The notes beneath the pieces were generated by a model. It did not search any database and was not told the origin of the DNA. It saw nothing but the letters and a program-made list of their open reading frames with translations. Shown piece by piece: positions 1 through 8,069 of a stretch of 24,864 nt of DNA. Origin of the DNA: Planctomycetota bacterium (lineage in GTDB: Bacteria > Planctomycetota > Phycisphaerae > FEN-1346 > JAACEH01); assembly GCA_016935955.1 (NCBI GenBank), contig JAFGPY010000108.1, positions 1-24,864 of the forward strand. Reading direction: 5' to 3'. Made by a program: the position numbers and the translations under genes. Numbering within the stretch: the stretch's first letter is position 1; the number at the start of each line of letters is the position of its first letter.

Positions 1-2
1 CC

Positions 3-74
3 CTATGGGTCGCCGCCAAGTTCATCATCGACGCCGCCCGACGCATCCGACTCCGTCAAAACAATGACCCTTGA
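3..74 (+). CDS. C-terminal end of an unidentified protein (partial)
   Basis: This is the last 23 codons of a reading frame that enters from the left edge and stops at TGA (72-74). The residues read as an amphipathic, basic helix (LWVAAKFIIDAARRIRLRQN...), and most third positions are G or C, as in the coding genes here. The other frames give proline/serine- or histidine-rich junk or early stops. It converges on proS with about 44 bp between the stops. Product unknown: too little is present to assign a family, and it could be a chance open frame. Confidence 0.4.
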   Translation, partial: LWVAAKFIIDAARRIRLRQNNDP

Positions 75-118
75 TGCATAATGTTGAGTGCCGGGGGCTT
101 GTCCGGCCAGCTTGCCTG

Positions 119-1849
119 TCACGAATCGTTCAGTGCTGCAAGCCGGCTGCGCACCTCGTTGATCAGATACGCGCCGACCTCGGCTACAGCCACCTTAGTC
201 GTTTCGCCGCTGGTCCGGTCGCGAATTTCGAGCAGACCTTCCTTCAAGCCGCGACCGCCGATGGTCACCCTGAGCGGCACGCCGATCAGGTCGGCATCGT
301 TGAACTTCACGCCGGCCCGGGCGTCGCGATCGTCGAGCAGCACCTCAACGCCGGCCGCCTGCAATTCATTGTACAGCGTTTCGGCCGCAGCCATCTCCTC
401 GCCTTCGGCCCGCAACGGCACCAGCAGCACGTGGTACGGCGCCAGGGTCATCGGCCAGACGAGCCCCTGCTCGTCGGCCAGGATCTCCACGGCGCTGGCC
501 ACGATGCGGTTGACGCCGATGCCGTAGCAGCCCATGATCATCGTGTGGCTCTCGCCCGCCTCGTCCTGGTAGACGGCGCCCATGGCCTGGCTGTACTTCG
601 TCCCGAGCTTGAAGACGTGCCCGATCTCGATGCCGCGACAGATCTCCAAGGCAACGTTGCAGCTCGGGCACAGATCGCCCGGCACTACGAACCGCAGATC
701 GTGGACCCGATCGAGCGCGAAGTCGCGTCCCGGATTGACGCCCGTAATGTGGGCATCGACCTGGTTGGCCCCGCTCGCGGCATTGACCATGACGCTGACG
801 GCCTGGTCGATGTAGACGGGCACCGAGGCTTTCAGGTCGACCGGTCCGGCGAATCCGACCGGTGCGCCGGTCACTTCCAGAACGGTCCGCTCGTCGGCCA
901 GTTGCGCGCCGGGCCCGACCACGTGGGCCAGCTTCATCTCATTGACGTCATGGTCGCCACGAACGCAAACGATGAACGGCTTGCCCTGGCCATCCACGTA
1001 GACGAGCGTCTTGATCATGTCGGACGCGTTCAGGCCGAGGAAGGCCGTGACCTCGTCGATGGTCCGCTGGTCGGGCGTGGGCACGGTCTTCAGTTCGGCA
1101 AGCGTCGGCGGATTGGCTGGCGCTTTTAGTGCCTGTGCCGAGGCCTTCTCCATATTGGCCGCATAGCCGCACTGCGGACAACGAACCAGTTCGTCTTCGC
1201 CGGCGTCGCAGGGCACCATGAATTCGCTGGAGGCGGAGCCGCCGATGGGGCCGCTCTCGGCCTCGACGACGACATAGCGAAGCCCGCAGCGATCGAAGAT
1301 GCGGCAATAGGCGTTGTATTGCGCCTGGTAGGATTTCTCCAAGCCTGCGACGTCGCAGTCGAACGAGTAGGCGTCCTTCATCAGGAACTCGCGTGACCGC
1401 AGCACGCCGAACCGCGGACGGATCTCGTCGCGGAATTTCGTCTGAATCTGGTACAGCGTCACAGGCAATTGCTTGTAGGAACTGATGAAGTTGCGAACGA
1501 GGTCGGTAACCACCTCTTCGTGCGTAGGCCCGAGGATATTGACCTTGCCGTGACGGTCTTTGAAGATCATCAGGTCGGGACCGAAGTTGGCCATGCGACC
1601 GGACTCCTCCCACAACTCCTGCGGCTGAAGGACCGGCATGTGAACTTCCAGAGCTCCCGCCTTGTCCATCTCCTCGCGGACAATCTGCTCGGCCTTACGC
1701 AGAATGCGGTAGCCCAGCGGCAGGTAGGTGTACGCCCCGGCCGTGAGCTTGCGGATCAGCCCGGCCCGGATCATCAGTCGGTGGCTGACCAGTTCGGCCT
1801 CGGACGGCACTTCCTTGAGTGTCGGGATGAGCGATTGGGTCCAACGCAT
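119..1849 (-). CDS. proS: Prolyl-tRNA synthetase, bacterial type with editing insertion
   Basis: Cytosolic class II aminoacyl-tRNA synthetase that charges tRNA-Pro with proline. It has 576 residues, the normal length for the bacterial (ProS type 1) form. Visible parts: N-terminal MRWTQSLIPTLKEVP start signature; motif 2 at about 139-161 (FRDEIRPRFG..RSREFLMKDAY); YbaK-like cis-editing insertion at about 235-390, with the candidate editing lysine K280 in DMIKTLVYV; the GHVFKLGTKYS segment near 411-420; motif 3 at 440-449 (GCYGIGVNRI); then an anticodon-binding domain from about 470. The frame stays open for 24 more codons upstream, but ATG at 1849 is chosen because the family N-terminus begins there and GAGGAAA lies 7-8 nt before it. 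The gene follows the heparinase gene in the same direction but has its own candidate promoter. Confidence 0.96.
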   Translation of the reverse strand: MRWTQSLIPTLKEVPSEAELVSHRLMIRAGLIRKLTAGAYTYLPLGYRILRKAEQIVREEMDKAGALEVHMPVLQPQELWEESGRMANFGPDLMIFKDRHGKVNILGPTHEEVVTDLVRNFISSYKQLPVTLYQIQTKFRDEIRPRFGVLRSREFLMKDAYSFDCDVAGLEKSYQAQYNAYCRIFDRCGLRYVVVEAESGPIGGSASSEFMVPCDAGEDELVRCPQCGYAANMEKASAQALKAPANPPTLAELKTVPTPDQRTIDEVTAFLGLNASDMIKTLVYVDGQGKPFIVCVRGDHDVNEMKLAHVVGPGAQLADERTVLEVTGAPVGFAGPVDLKASVPVYIDQAVSVMVNAASGANQVDAHITGVNPGRDFALDRVHDLRFVVPGDLCPSCNVALEICRGIEIGHVFKLGTKYSQAMGAVYQDEAGESHTMIMGCYGIGVNRIVASAVEILADEQGLVWPMTLAPYHVLLVPLRAEGEEMAAAETLYNELQAAGVEVLLDDRDARAGVKFNDADLIGVPLRVTIGGRGLKEGLLEIRDRTSGETTKVAVAEVGAYLINEVRSRLAALNDS

Positions 1850-1892
1850 AAACACTTTCCTCGTGTCTTCGAATCGGTAGCGGCAAGAACAA

Positions 1893-1917
1893 CGGCCCTC
1901 ACACATCGTGAGGGCCG
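1893..1917 (-). terminator. Stem-loop, probable terminator of the heparinase-like gene
   Basis: A perfect 10-bp stem (CGGCCCTCAC paired with GTGAGGGCCG) encloses a 5-nt loop (1903-1907). Read on the minus strand it begins 60 nt past the stop of the heparinase-like gene and is followed by TTGTTCTTG, a weak U-rich run. The plus strand has no U tract. It lies between that gene and proS and touches the start of the proS transcript, so a role in the proS leader is an alternative. Confidence 0.5.
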
Positions 1918-1919
1918 CC

Positions 1920-1948
1920 ATGATAGCTCAAACTCGCGGGCCATGCAA
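1920..1948 (-). promoter_or_regulatory. Candidate proS promoter
   Basis: On the minus strand TTGCAT (1943-1948) and TATCAT (1920-1925) are separated by exactly 17 bp. Transcription would begin near 1913, about 64 nt before the proS ATG. The same TTGC/17 bp/TAnnnT layout precedes five other start sites in this window, which raises confidence that it is real. Confidence 0.5.
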
Positions 1949-1977
1949 CCGGCAGCCGCGCCGGCGTCGGCAGATGC

Positions 1978-4215
1978 TTAGCGCGTGTCAAGCTGCTCCC
2001 CTTCTGGGCTGCTGACGCCGAACCGTTCGCCGACGTTCCCCAGAAAGCCGACGCTGTCCATGCCGGCCGCCCGGTTGACGCGCACCTGCTCGCCCATGCC
2101 GCCCGGCGGATTGGCCACGGCACGAACGCCGGGCTGCGAGCGGTCGGGAACCGGCTCAAGGACGGCAACGAAGACGGCCCGTTTGCCGCTGCGGCGAACG
2201 ATGACCACGGGCACACGGTCGTCCACGCTGCGAAACGGGCCCGTGGCCGTAAAAACCCGATCGCCCGGCTGACCGACCATCGTCAAATGCAGGGCAAGGT
2301 CTTTGGTGCTGAAGACGGTTCTGATCTGCGACTGGTTGAATAGCACATCAAAACGGTCTGCATCGGAGTCGGCACCACCGTTCTGTCGTTCCGCGACAGG
2401 AGCATAGGCGACAATGTCCTTCAGGTAGCCGTAGCCGGGCGTGTCGCCGAGGGGCGTATCGGCTTTCGGCAGATCACAGGAGACCTGTCCGCCCAGATTG
2501 TGATAGAGCCAATCGAACGTGTGTTCCTTATTGTCCGTGGCCCTCAACTCGTCGACCACGAGCAAGTAGGTGGGCGTAAGCAGCAGGAACCGCTTGTGCT
2601 CGACGTTCTCATACGCGTCCCCGTCGTCGGTCGCCACGGCAGCATAGGACGGATTGGCTTTGAAAGCGACGAACTTGCCCTCGGCTCCCTTCTGGTCCTT
2701 GCCGTCGACGAGCACGGTATTGTGACCGACCGTAGACTTGTACCACTGAGAGTGAATCGGCAGGCGGTAGGCCTGGCTCTTGGCACGGCCGGGATCGACG
2801 GCCAGTTCCTGACCGTAGCCGAAGAAGACGAAGGATTGCTTGTCGTAGTGTCCGTGGAATCCGCCGTAGGGTCCAAAGGTCACGGCGGCGCTCAATTTAC
2901 CAGGCCCGTCGGTCGAGAGGATGGCGTGCCCTGTACCGGGGAAGACCTTGCTGCCCCCTGCCGGCAAGTTTGCCTTCCGCGAGACGTCGCGACCGTAGAG
3001 GACGCTCAGCCAAGTGGGCTTGGCGTCGAGGGCCGCAAGGACGCGCTGGTCACCGTAGACGGCGTAGGCCGGTTCGTTGGCGAAGTCGGCCTTCAGATCG
3101 TCTTGCACGGCATCGCCGAATCGCGGCAACGATCCGTCGTCCATGCGATAGTCGAAGGCCAGCAGGTACATTTTCTTCAGCGACGGGTGGCTCCAGAGGT
3201 CGATACCCAGCCGCCGCGAGCCCTCGGCCAAGTGAGTCATGGCCATGAGCGTGTAGTAGTGGTAGCCCCAGGAGTTCTCGAACCACATGCCTTCGGGCAT
3301 GACGCTGGCACCCATCTGAAAGACAAAACCATTCTCAGGGTCCTCAATGGCCGATCGGACCAGCCCGACGTCACCGAGTATGCCGCCAGCCCAGAGTAGA
3401 GCCGCATTGTGCCACGTCTGCCAGTTGCTCTTGCCCATGCGGTTCTTGGCGATGTTGTCGGCCACGGCGCGGATCAGGTCACGCTCGATGGTTTGCTTGT
3501 CGGCGTCGGTCAACACACCCGAGTCGTGGACAAGATCGTACGCGGTCACGAGGTAGATCATCCACATCGACTCGTTGAGCGTCTGCTCGAACATGTGGCC
3601 GGCCGATTTGTACTGCCAACCGTCCTTAGGCATCTTGGAGACGTCCTGGTCCTTCGCGCCCACGCTGGCCGTCAGCATGTCGTACTTCAGGTACCGTGCG
3701 GCATACTCGCGCAGTACGCGGGCGGCGAATTCGGCATACTTCTTCTCGCCGGTGACCACCCAGGCCCAGGCGGCGTCCTCGGCGCGGTAGGTGTTCTGCA
3801 TGTGCGTCCGGCCGTAGAGGACATTGTCGAACGGATAGCCGCTGTAGACGTGGCCGCACTTAGGACACTTGTGGTGATGGGCGTCGACGGTCTGCAGTGC
3901 AATCTGGCATTTCTCGCACTGATACCACTGGTTGTGCTGTCCACCTTCAGGAGGAATCTCCAGCGTGCGCTTCATGGCCTCGTCGGCCCGGGCGAACAGT
4001 GCCGCAAGGGTGTCATGCTCGGCGCCCTCGGAGGCCCAGGCCTTCCTGAGTTGCGACAGTTCGTCGGCCGTGGCGGCAACGCACGGGTGGCGGGCCGGCG
4101 TCTCGATCGTGATCTGCGGCTGCTGCCACGAGGCATCGTCGGCTGCCCACGACATACTCTGCAGCAGCACTAGCCAGACCAGCGAAACCAGAACGAGCCA
4201 GTTTGTTGCGTTCAT
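1978..4215 (-). CDS. Secreted heparinase II/III-like polysaccharide lyase family protein
   Basis: Probable exported enzyme acting on an acidic polysaccharide by beta-elimination; the substrate cannot be read from sequence. A signal peptide (hydrophobic stretch to about residue 25, ending SWA-A) is followed by an (alpha/alpha) toroid-like region at about 40-400, including NWQTWHNAA (near 265) and WFENSWGYHYY (near 312). From about 425 comes a heparinase II/III-type beta domain with GGFHGHYDKQSF (near 452) and HNTVLVDG (near 499). Four cysteines near 100, 103, 117 and 120 (CEKC...CPKC) form a zinc-ribbon-like insert. Two ATGs are adjacent (4218 and 4215); 4215 is preferred because GGAGG then lies 5 nt upstream instead of 2. 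It diverges from the HEAT gene, and no sulfatase, transporter or regulator is adjacent. Confidence 0.85.
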   Translation of the reverse strand: MNATNWLVLVSLVWLVLLQSMSWAADDASWQQPQITIETPARHPCVAATADELSQLRKAWASEGAEHDTLAALFARADEAMKRTLEIPPEGGQHNQWYQCEKCQIALQTVDAHHHKCPKCGHVYSGYPFDNVLYGRTHMQNTYRAEDAAWAWVVTGEKKYAEFAARVLREYAARYLKYDMLTASVGAKDQDVSKMPKDGWQYKSAGHMFEQTLNESMWMIYLVTAYDLVHDSGVLTDADKQTIERDLIRAVADNIAKNRMGKSNWQTWHNAALLWAGGILGDVGLVRSAIEDPENGFVFQMGASVMPEGMWFENSWGYHYYTLMAMTHLAEGSRRLGIDLWSHPSLKKMYLLAFDYRMDDGSLPRFGDAVQDDLKADFANEPAYAVYGDQRVLAALDAKPTWLSVLYGRDVSRKANLPAGGSKVFPGTGHAILSTDGPGKLSAAVTFGPYGGFHGHYDKQSFVFFGYGQELAVDPGRAKSQAYRLPIHSQWYKSTVGHNTVLVDGKDQKGAEGKFVAFKANPSYAAVATDDGDAYENVEHKRFLLLTPTYLLVVDELRATDNKEHTFDWLYHNLGGQVSCDLPKADTPLGDTPGYGYLKDIVAYAPVAERQNGGADSDADRFDVLFNQSQIRTVFSTKDLALHLTMVGQPGDRVFTATGPFRSVDDRVPVVIVRRSGKRAVFVAVLEPVPDRSQPGVRAVANPPGGMGEQVRVNRAAGMDSVGFLGNVGERFGVSSPEGEQLDTR

Positions 4216-4401
4216 CATTGCCTCCCATCCGGCGTCTGGGCCGCCGCGGACCTTGGCATCGAAAGAGCAAGTGCGTCCCGCCGGACGGCTTCCCGTTCAT
4301 GTTAACCAATGCCGCGTCCGGGCGGCACTGCCGAATCGGCCGGAAAACGACCGCCGACGAACCGTCCATGCGTCATCGTCCGAAAAAACCGAATATGCCG
4401 C

Positions 4402-4430
4402 CTGCACACGCGTCGAAAATCATGTAAAAT
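4402..4430 (+). promoter_or_regulatory. Candidate promoter of the HEAT-repeat protein gene
   Basis: CTGCAC (4402-4407), 17 bp, then TAAAAT (4425-4430) in an AT-rich stretch that stands out from the GC-rich surroundings. Predicted start near 4437, leaving a leader of about 29 nt with GGAGG before the ATG at 4466. The rest of the 250-bp gap between the divergent genes shows nothing else convincing, and no equally good promoter was found for the heparinase-like gene. Confidence 0.45.
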
Positions 4431-4465
4431 AAACTAGATGGGACCCTTCTGGTCGGAGGTGGGTC

Positions 4466-5506
4466 ATGAGAATACATGGCAGCCTGTTCGCCGGTGGCAT
4501 GGCCGCTTTGGCGGTTCTCCTGCTTTGCTCCCCGGCGGCCCAGGCCGGCGTCTCGTTTAGCCTGTCCATTGGCGGCGGGCATGGCCATTTCGGTGGGTAC
4601 GCCGGCTCCGGATACTTCTACTACAGCTGCGGCGGTTGGGGATTCGGCAACCACAGCTATGCCTGGCCGTACCACACTGGGCCGCACGGTCCCGCATGGC
4701 ATCATCCTGGGCCGGTGTACTGGCATGGATCGCCGCACTACCGCACCTCCAGACGGGTTGTCGCCTGGCCACGACTTACGTCCCCTGCGTCACGGTACTG
4801 GTGGAACGACTATTACGGGGGGTCCTACCAGCCATACTCCGGCTACAGGAGCTACTACGTCACGCCCGGCGCGTACGTCTACGTGGACGAGCCCGTGGTC
4901 TACGAGGAGCCCATCGTGGTTCGCCGCGTCTATCGTGTCGCGGAGACTCCCGAGGCCGACGACAAGAAGACCGACAACCGAACCGACCCGAGCAGCCCCG
5001 GCGTGAACGGCAACGTGCGTCGCGATGAGCCGGCCGCCGCGGCCAAGCGCACCGGAAGCTGGGCGGACGGTGAATGGCGAGTTTCGAGCGACGAGCGACA
5101 GCGCGTAGCCCGGGACATTGAGCGGGCGCTGGGCAAAACTGCACAGCAGACCGCCGCCAAAGAATCGCAAGCGACTGAGCAGCCGGCGGCGACCCGCGAG
5201 GCCGCCTACCGCAACGACGAGGCCGAGTTGTTGCACCTGCTTTGTTGCGGCAAGGAAGACCAACGAGAGGATGCCGCCGAGAAACTGAAACGATTCTCAA
5301 CGCCGCGCGTCGTCGAAGCTCTGAGCGAGGCGTTGGCGCGCGACAGTGACGACGACGTTCGCGAGGCCGCAGCCGAGAGCCTGGGATCGATGCTGGCCAA
5401 GGACGCTCTGAAGGCGTTACGTCATGCGGCCCAGTTCGACAGCGATCGCAGCGTTCGTCGCCAGGCCCGGCAGGCCGTCGACAAGATCGAGGCCTACAAG
5501 GACTGA
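4466..5506 (+). CDS. Secreted aromatic/glycine-rich protein with C-terminal HEAT repeats
   Basis: Function unknown. The 346-residue product has a signal peptide (about 1-27, cleavage after AQA). Residues 28 to about 160 are rich in Gly, Tyr, Trp, His and Pro (for example GGGHGHFGGY, YWWNDYYGGSYQPYSGYRSYY). A charged, probably disordered linker follows (about 165-245). The last 99 residues are helical HEAT-type repeats (DDDVREAAAESLGSMLAKDALKALRHAAQ, then DSDRSVRRQARQAVDKI). HEAT repeats bind proteins, so this may be a surface or periplasmic scaffold; that is inference. The residue before the only candidate lipid-modified Cys (C21) is Leu, so a lipoprotein is unlikely. GGAGG lies 6 nt before the ATG. 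It stands alone, with a promoter before and stem-loops after. Confidence 0.85.
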   Translation: MRIHGSLFAGGMAALAVLLLCSPAAQAGVSFSLSIGGGHGHFGGYAGSGYFYYSCGGWGFGNHSYAWPYHTGPHGPAWHHPGPVYWHGSPHYRTSRRVVAWPRLTSPASRYWWNDYYGGSYQPYSGYRSYYVTPGAYVYVDEPVVYEEPIVVRRVYRVAETPEADDKKTDNRTDPSSPGVNGNVRRDEPAAAAKRTGSWADGEWRVSSDERQRVARDIERALGKTAQQTAAKESQATEQPAATREAAYRNDEAELLHLLCCGKEDQREDAAEKLKRFSTPRVVEALSEALARDSDDDVREAAAESLGSMLAKDALKALRHAAQFDSDRSVRRQARQAVDKIEAYKD

Positions 5507-5521
5507 TCGTCGAAGCACACG

Positions 5522-5542
5522 ACCCGGCCGCGATGGTCGGGT
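5522..5542 (+). other. Stem-loop just after the HEAT-repeat gene
   Basis: ACCCGGCC (5522-5529) pairs with GGTCGGGT (5535-5542) over 8 bp with one G-U pair and a 5-nt loop, starting 16 nt after the stop codon. No U tract follows. It could protect the 3' end or assist termination together with the second hairpin at 5575. Confidence 0.3.
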
Positions 5543-5574
5543 GGGGCGTTGCGGGGATGGGTTGCCTTACCCAA

Positions 5575-5607
5575 GCAGGGACGGCGCAAGCCGTTCCTGC
5601 CTATTTT
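5575..5607 (+). terminator. Probable rho-independent terminator of the HEAT-repeat gene
   Basis: GCAGGGACGGC (5575-5585) and GCCGTTCCTGC (5590-5600) form an 11-bp stem with one G-U pair closed by a GCAA tetraloop, followed by CTATTTT. It lies 69 nt after the stop. The remaining gap to the next gene (5608-5667) shows no gene. A dispersed palindromic repeat is an alternative reading. Confidence 0.55.
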
Positions 5608-5667
5608 CTGCGCCGTCAGCCAAGGCCGTGCCCCCATGACAGGGTCCACGCGGCGAACCGGATGCCA

Positions 5668-5696
5668 TTGCCCCGCCGGGCGTTCTCTGGTACGAT
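5668..5696 (+). promoter_or_regulatory. Candidate promoter of the YhaM-like exoribonuclease gene
   Basis: TTGCCC (5668-5673), 17 bp, TACGAT (5691-5696). Start predicted near 5703, leader about 42 nt. The -10 hexamer is identical to that of the rnr promoter candidate and the spacing is the same. Confidence 0.5.
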
Positions 5697-5744
5697 GCTC
5701 GTCTGTCGTGACCCAATTGGCGACACCCTGGAAGGAGACTCTCG

Positions 5745-6806
5745 ATGGCCCGTAGGCTTTACATCAAGGACCTGGTTCGCGAAGGTGAGCGTTTCGACGA
5801 AGTCTTCATGCTCGGCGAGAAGGAGTTGAAGACCGCCCGGACCGGAAAGATGTTCATCCGCGGCACGCTCCAGGACCGCACCGGCCAGGTAACGATGATG
5901 ATCTGGGAAGCGACCGAGAAGTTCTACGAGGCGCTGCCGCGCGGCGGATTCGTCCGTACCAAGGGCCGCGTCGAGATGTACCAGGGACGCCCGCAACTGG
6001 TCGTCGATGCCTGTATCCCGGTGGACGAGAAAGAGGTCACCCTGAGCGAATTCCTGCCGGCGACCGAGAACGACATCGGCGAAATGGAAGCCGAACTGCG
6101 GAAGATCATGGGCACGATGGGCGAGGGACCTGTCCGTTCGCTGGCTCAGGCGTTCCTGAGCGATGATGAACTGATGGCCCGCTTTCGTCGTTCACCGGCC
6201 GCAAAGACCTTCCACCACGCCTACATCGGCGGCCTGTTGGAGCACACTCTCGGCATCATGCGGCTGGCGCAGAAGATCGTACCGCTCTATCCGCTGCTCG
6301 ACGGCGACCTCCTGCTGCTGGGCATCTTCCTGCACGACGTCGGCAAGACGGCCGAACTGACCTGCGACCGCGAGTTCGCCTACACCGACGCCGGGCAACT
6401 GATCGGCCACCTGGTCATGGGCGTCGGCATGGTCGAGGACAAGGTGCGACAACTGAGGGCCGACGGTTGCGACATTCCCGAAGCCGTGGTCCAGCAAATC
6501 GAACACATGATCCTGGCCCATCACGGCCAATACGAGTTCGGCAGCCCCAAGCTGCCGATGACGGCCGAGGCCCTGGCCCTGCACTTCCTGGACAACCTCG
6601 ACGCCAAGCTCGTGGCCTTCGCCCAGGCCGTCGACAACCACCCCGTGGACGCCGATGCCTGGACCTCGCGGCAATACATGTTCGACAACCAGATGCTCTT
6701 CCGCGGCGCCGCCGACGACCGCAAACGCGCCGCCGAGTCGGCCAATGAGCAGGACAACGGCGACGCCGGCGACGTGGGGCCACTGCTCAAGGGCGGGATT
6801 GACTGA
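5745..6806 (+). CDS. YhaM-like 3'-5' exoribonuclease (OB-fold plus HD domain)
   Basis: Probable cytosolic metal-dependent 3'-5' exoribonuclease trimming single-stranded RNA (or DNA), by similarity of layout to Bacillus YhaM. Residues about 15-95 form an OB-fold of the tRNA-anti type (FIRGTLQDRTGQVTMMIWEA...). An HD phosphohydrolase domain follows: H158 in HHAY, H167 in LLEHTLG, H197-D198 in FLHDVGKT, H222 in IGHLVMG, H259-H260 in LAHHGQYEFGSP and D286 in FLDNLDAK, the usual HD metal ligands. The 353-residue length is close to the family's. AAGGAG lies upstream of the ATG. It converges on the nuclease-like gene. Substrate preference cannot be told from sequence; other HD hydrolases share the fold, but OB plus HD strongly favours this family. 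Confidence 0.85.
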   Translation: MARRLYIKDLVREGERFDEVFMLGEKELKTARTGKMFIRGTLQDRTGQVTMMIWEATEKFYEALPRGGFVRTKGRVEMYQGRPQLVVDACIPVDEKEVTLSEFLPATENDIGEMEAELRKIMGTMGEGPVRSLAQAFLSDDELMARFRRSPAAKTFHHAYIGGLLEHTLGIMRLAQKIVPLYPLLDGDLLLLGIFLHDVGKTAELTCDREFAYTDAGQLIGHLVMGVGMVEDKVRQLRADGCDIPEAVVQQIEHMILAHHGQYEFGSPKLPMTAEALALHFLDNLDAKLVAFAQAVDNHPVDADAWTSRQYMFDNQMLFRGAADDRKRAAESANEQDNGDAGDVGPLLKGGID

Positions 6807-6832
6807 CAGCGGCCGGTTCACATAGAATACCG

Positions 6833-6855
6833 CGTGGGTCCGGGGGCCCCACGCT
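6833..6855. terminator. Candidate bidirectional terminator between convergent genes
   Basis: GCGTGGG (6833-6839) pairs with CCCACGC (6849-6855). Inside, one T-C mismatch and two further C-G pairs close a GGG loop. It lies 26 nt after the exoribonuclease stop and 42 nt after the nuclease-like gene's stop on the other strand. There is no strong U tract on either side, so factor-independent termination is uncertain. Confidence 0.4.
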
Positions 6856-6897
6856 ACATACTGCAACAGCAAGAAGCGAGATAAGTGATCCTTGAAA

Positions 6898-7998
6898 TCA
6901 CGTCAGGCTGTCCAAGCTGGGTCGCAATGCGGCCTCGAAGCGGATCATCGTATCAACCATGGCCTTCTGAATTCGCGGCCAGTTGGCAGGATCGTCGAAG
7001 CCACCCTCTGGAATCTCCGCGAGAATCCGACACGTCTTCTTGCCAGGTAGGGGTTTCCACTCTAGCTTCCCGCCATACCGCTCTTCGATGGTCTCTTTCT
7101 GTTCGGACAGCTTCCCATAGATACGCTTGTTCTCCTCTGCCGTACCCCGATTGATATACAGCTCGACGCGGTTGATGTGCCGGCCGAAGCAGTAGTTAAA
7201 ACTCAATCCGCCAACACCAGCCGTGGCTCCTGCCCAACTATCCCAACCCGGTGAGATGTTCTGATGAAGGGGAGTCTTCTCGCGAGCCATGTCGAGCAAC
7301 TGGGTCCAGAACTCATGCAACTGTTTCTGAGTTTCGGTCTTCCCCCTGCGGTCAATGCGACTTATGGCTTCCTTGTTCCGCAAACGGACCTGATAGTCTT
7401 CTGCTTCAGGAAGTGGAATCACCTGCTGCACATCGACAAGCACACGCAGCCCGTCGCGATAAGGCTGCATGCGAATGCAGCGGATATCCATGGTCCGTTC
7501 GTTCAGCCACATAACCGCAGTGGTTAGCTCTTTCGAGAAATCTGCAGACACGAGGACAATTCGCACATCTTGGGCAAAATTGTCCTCGTCGGGCTCTTCC
7601 CACCCCAGAAACTCCAACAGCGTGTCCCGGGCCTCTTCTGTCCGATTCTGTTTCGAAAGGTAGGACGCAAAGACCTCGGCCGCCTGGTCGAAGGTCATTG
7701 TGGACACCATCGCGGCATAGCGAATGGCCTGAAGCTCCATGTGTCCTCCGTCATCGGTTCGCTTCAGTTCGACAACAACTAGGTTGGCGTCCTTGTCGAC
7801 GCCAAGAAGATCGATTCGCCGTTTGGATTCCTCCCACTCGCCAAACTCCTCGGCGATGACGAGCGTCTCCGGAGAGATGACTTCGATCTGCTTCCGGAGC
7901 AGCCGCTGCAAATCGCTTCTTTCCTCCAGTCCGACATCACTGAAGGATACTGGCTCCAGAGTCTGAATGCTGCTATTCGTCAATTCGTACACTACCAT
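6898..7998 (-). CDS. PD-(D/E)xK nuclease-fold protein with DUF4268 domain
   Basis: Probable nuclease of unknown role. In the 366-residue form the N-terminal part carries a PD-(D/E)xK core: acidic residues near E50-E51, D63 in RRIDLLGV, and E77-x-K79 in VVVELKR, then a conserved-looking MELQAIRYAAM helix, as in NucS/DUF91-type proteins. The C-terminal part (about 240-360: RVELYINRG...NKRIYGKL..QKETIEERYGGKLEWKPL) matches the DUF4268 pattern. ATG at 7998 is chosen: GGAG lies upstream, while the longer GTG start at 8028 adds an unrelated leader. The gene has lower GC and more A/T-ending codons than both neighbours and no partner in its orientation, suggesting horizontal acquisition. DUF4268 proteins are often linked to restriction or defence; here that is inference only. 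Confidence 0.75.
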   Translation of the reverse strand: MVVYELTNSSIQTLEPVSFSDVGLEERSDLQRLLRKQIEVISPETLVIAEEFGEWEESKRRIDLLGVDKDANLVVVELKRTDDGGHMELQAIRYAAMVSTMTFDQAAEVFASYLSKQNRTEEARDTLLEFLGWEEPDEDNFAQDVRIVLVSADFSKELTTAVMWLNERTMDIRCIRMQPYRDGLRVLVDVQQVIPLPEAEDYQVRLRNKEAISRIDRRGKTETQKQLHEFWTQLLDMAREKTPLHQNISPGWDSWAGATAGVGGLSFNYCFGRHINRVELYINRGTAEENKRIYGKLSEQKETIEERYGGKLEWKPLPGKKTCRILAEIPEGGFDDPANWPRIQKAMVDTMIRFEAALRPSLDSLT

Positions 7999-8069
7999 GG
8001 TCTGTTCTCTCCGCTCTCCCGCTGCCACCGGAGCGTGCCCATGAATGGTCGGATCATGCTGTCAATCAG

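Noticed and set aside
90..107. GCCGG/CCGGC stem between the partial gene and proS as a terminator
   Set aside because: Only 5 bp with an 8-nt loop and no U tract; not distinguishable from chance in GC-rich DNA.
71..1129. 352-codon plus-strand open frame opposite proS
   Set aside because: Shadow of proS: no domain pattern, repetitive VDGHGH-like composition, and full proS motifs on the other strand.
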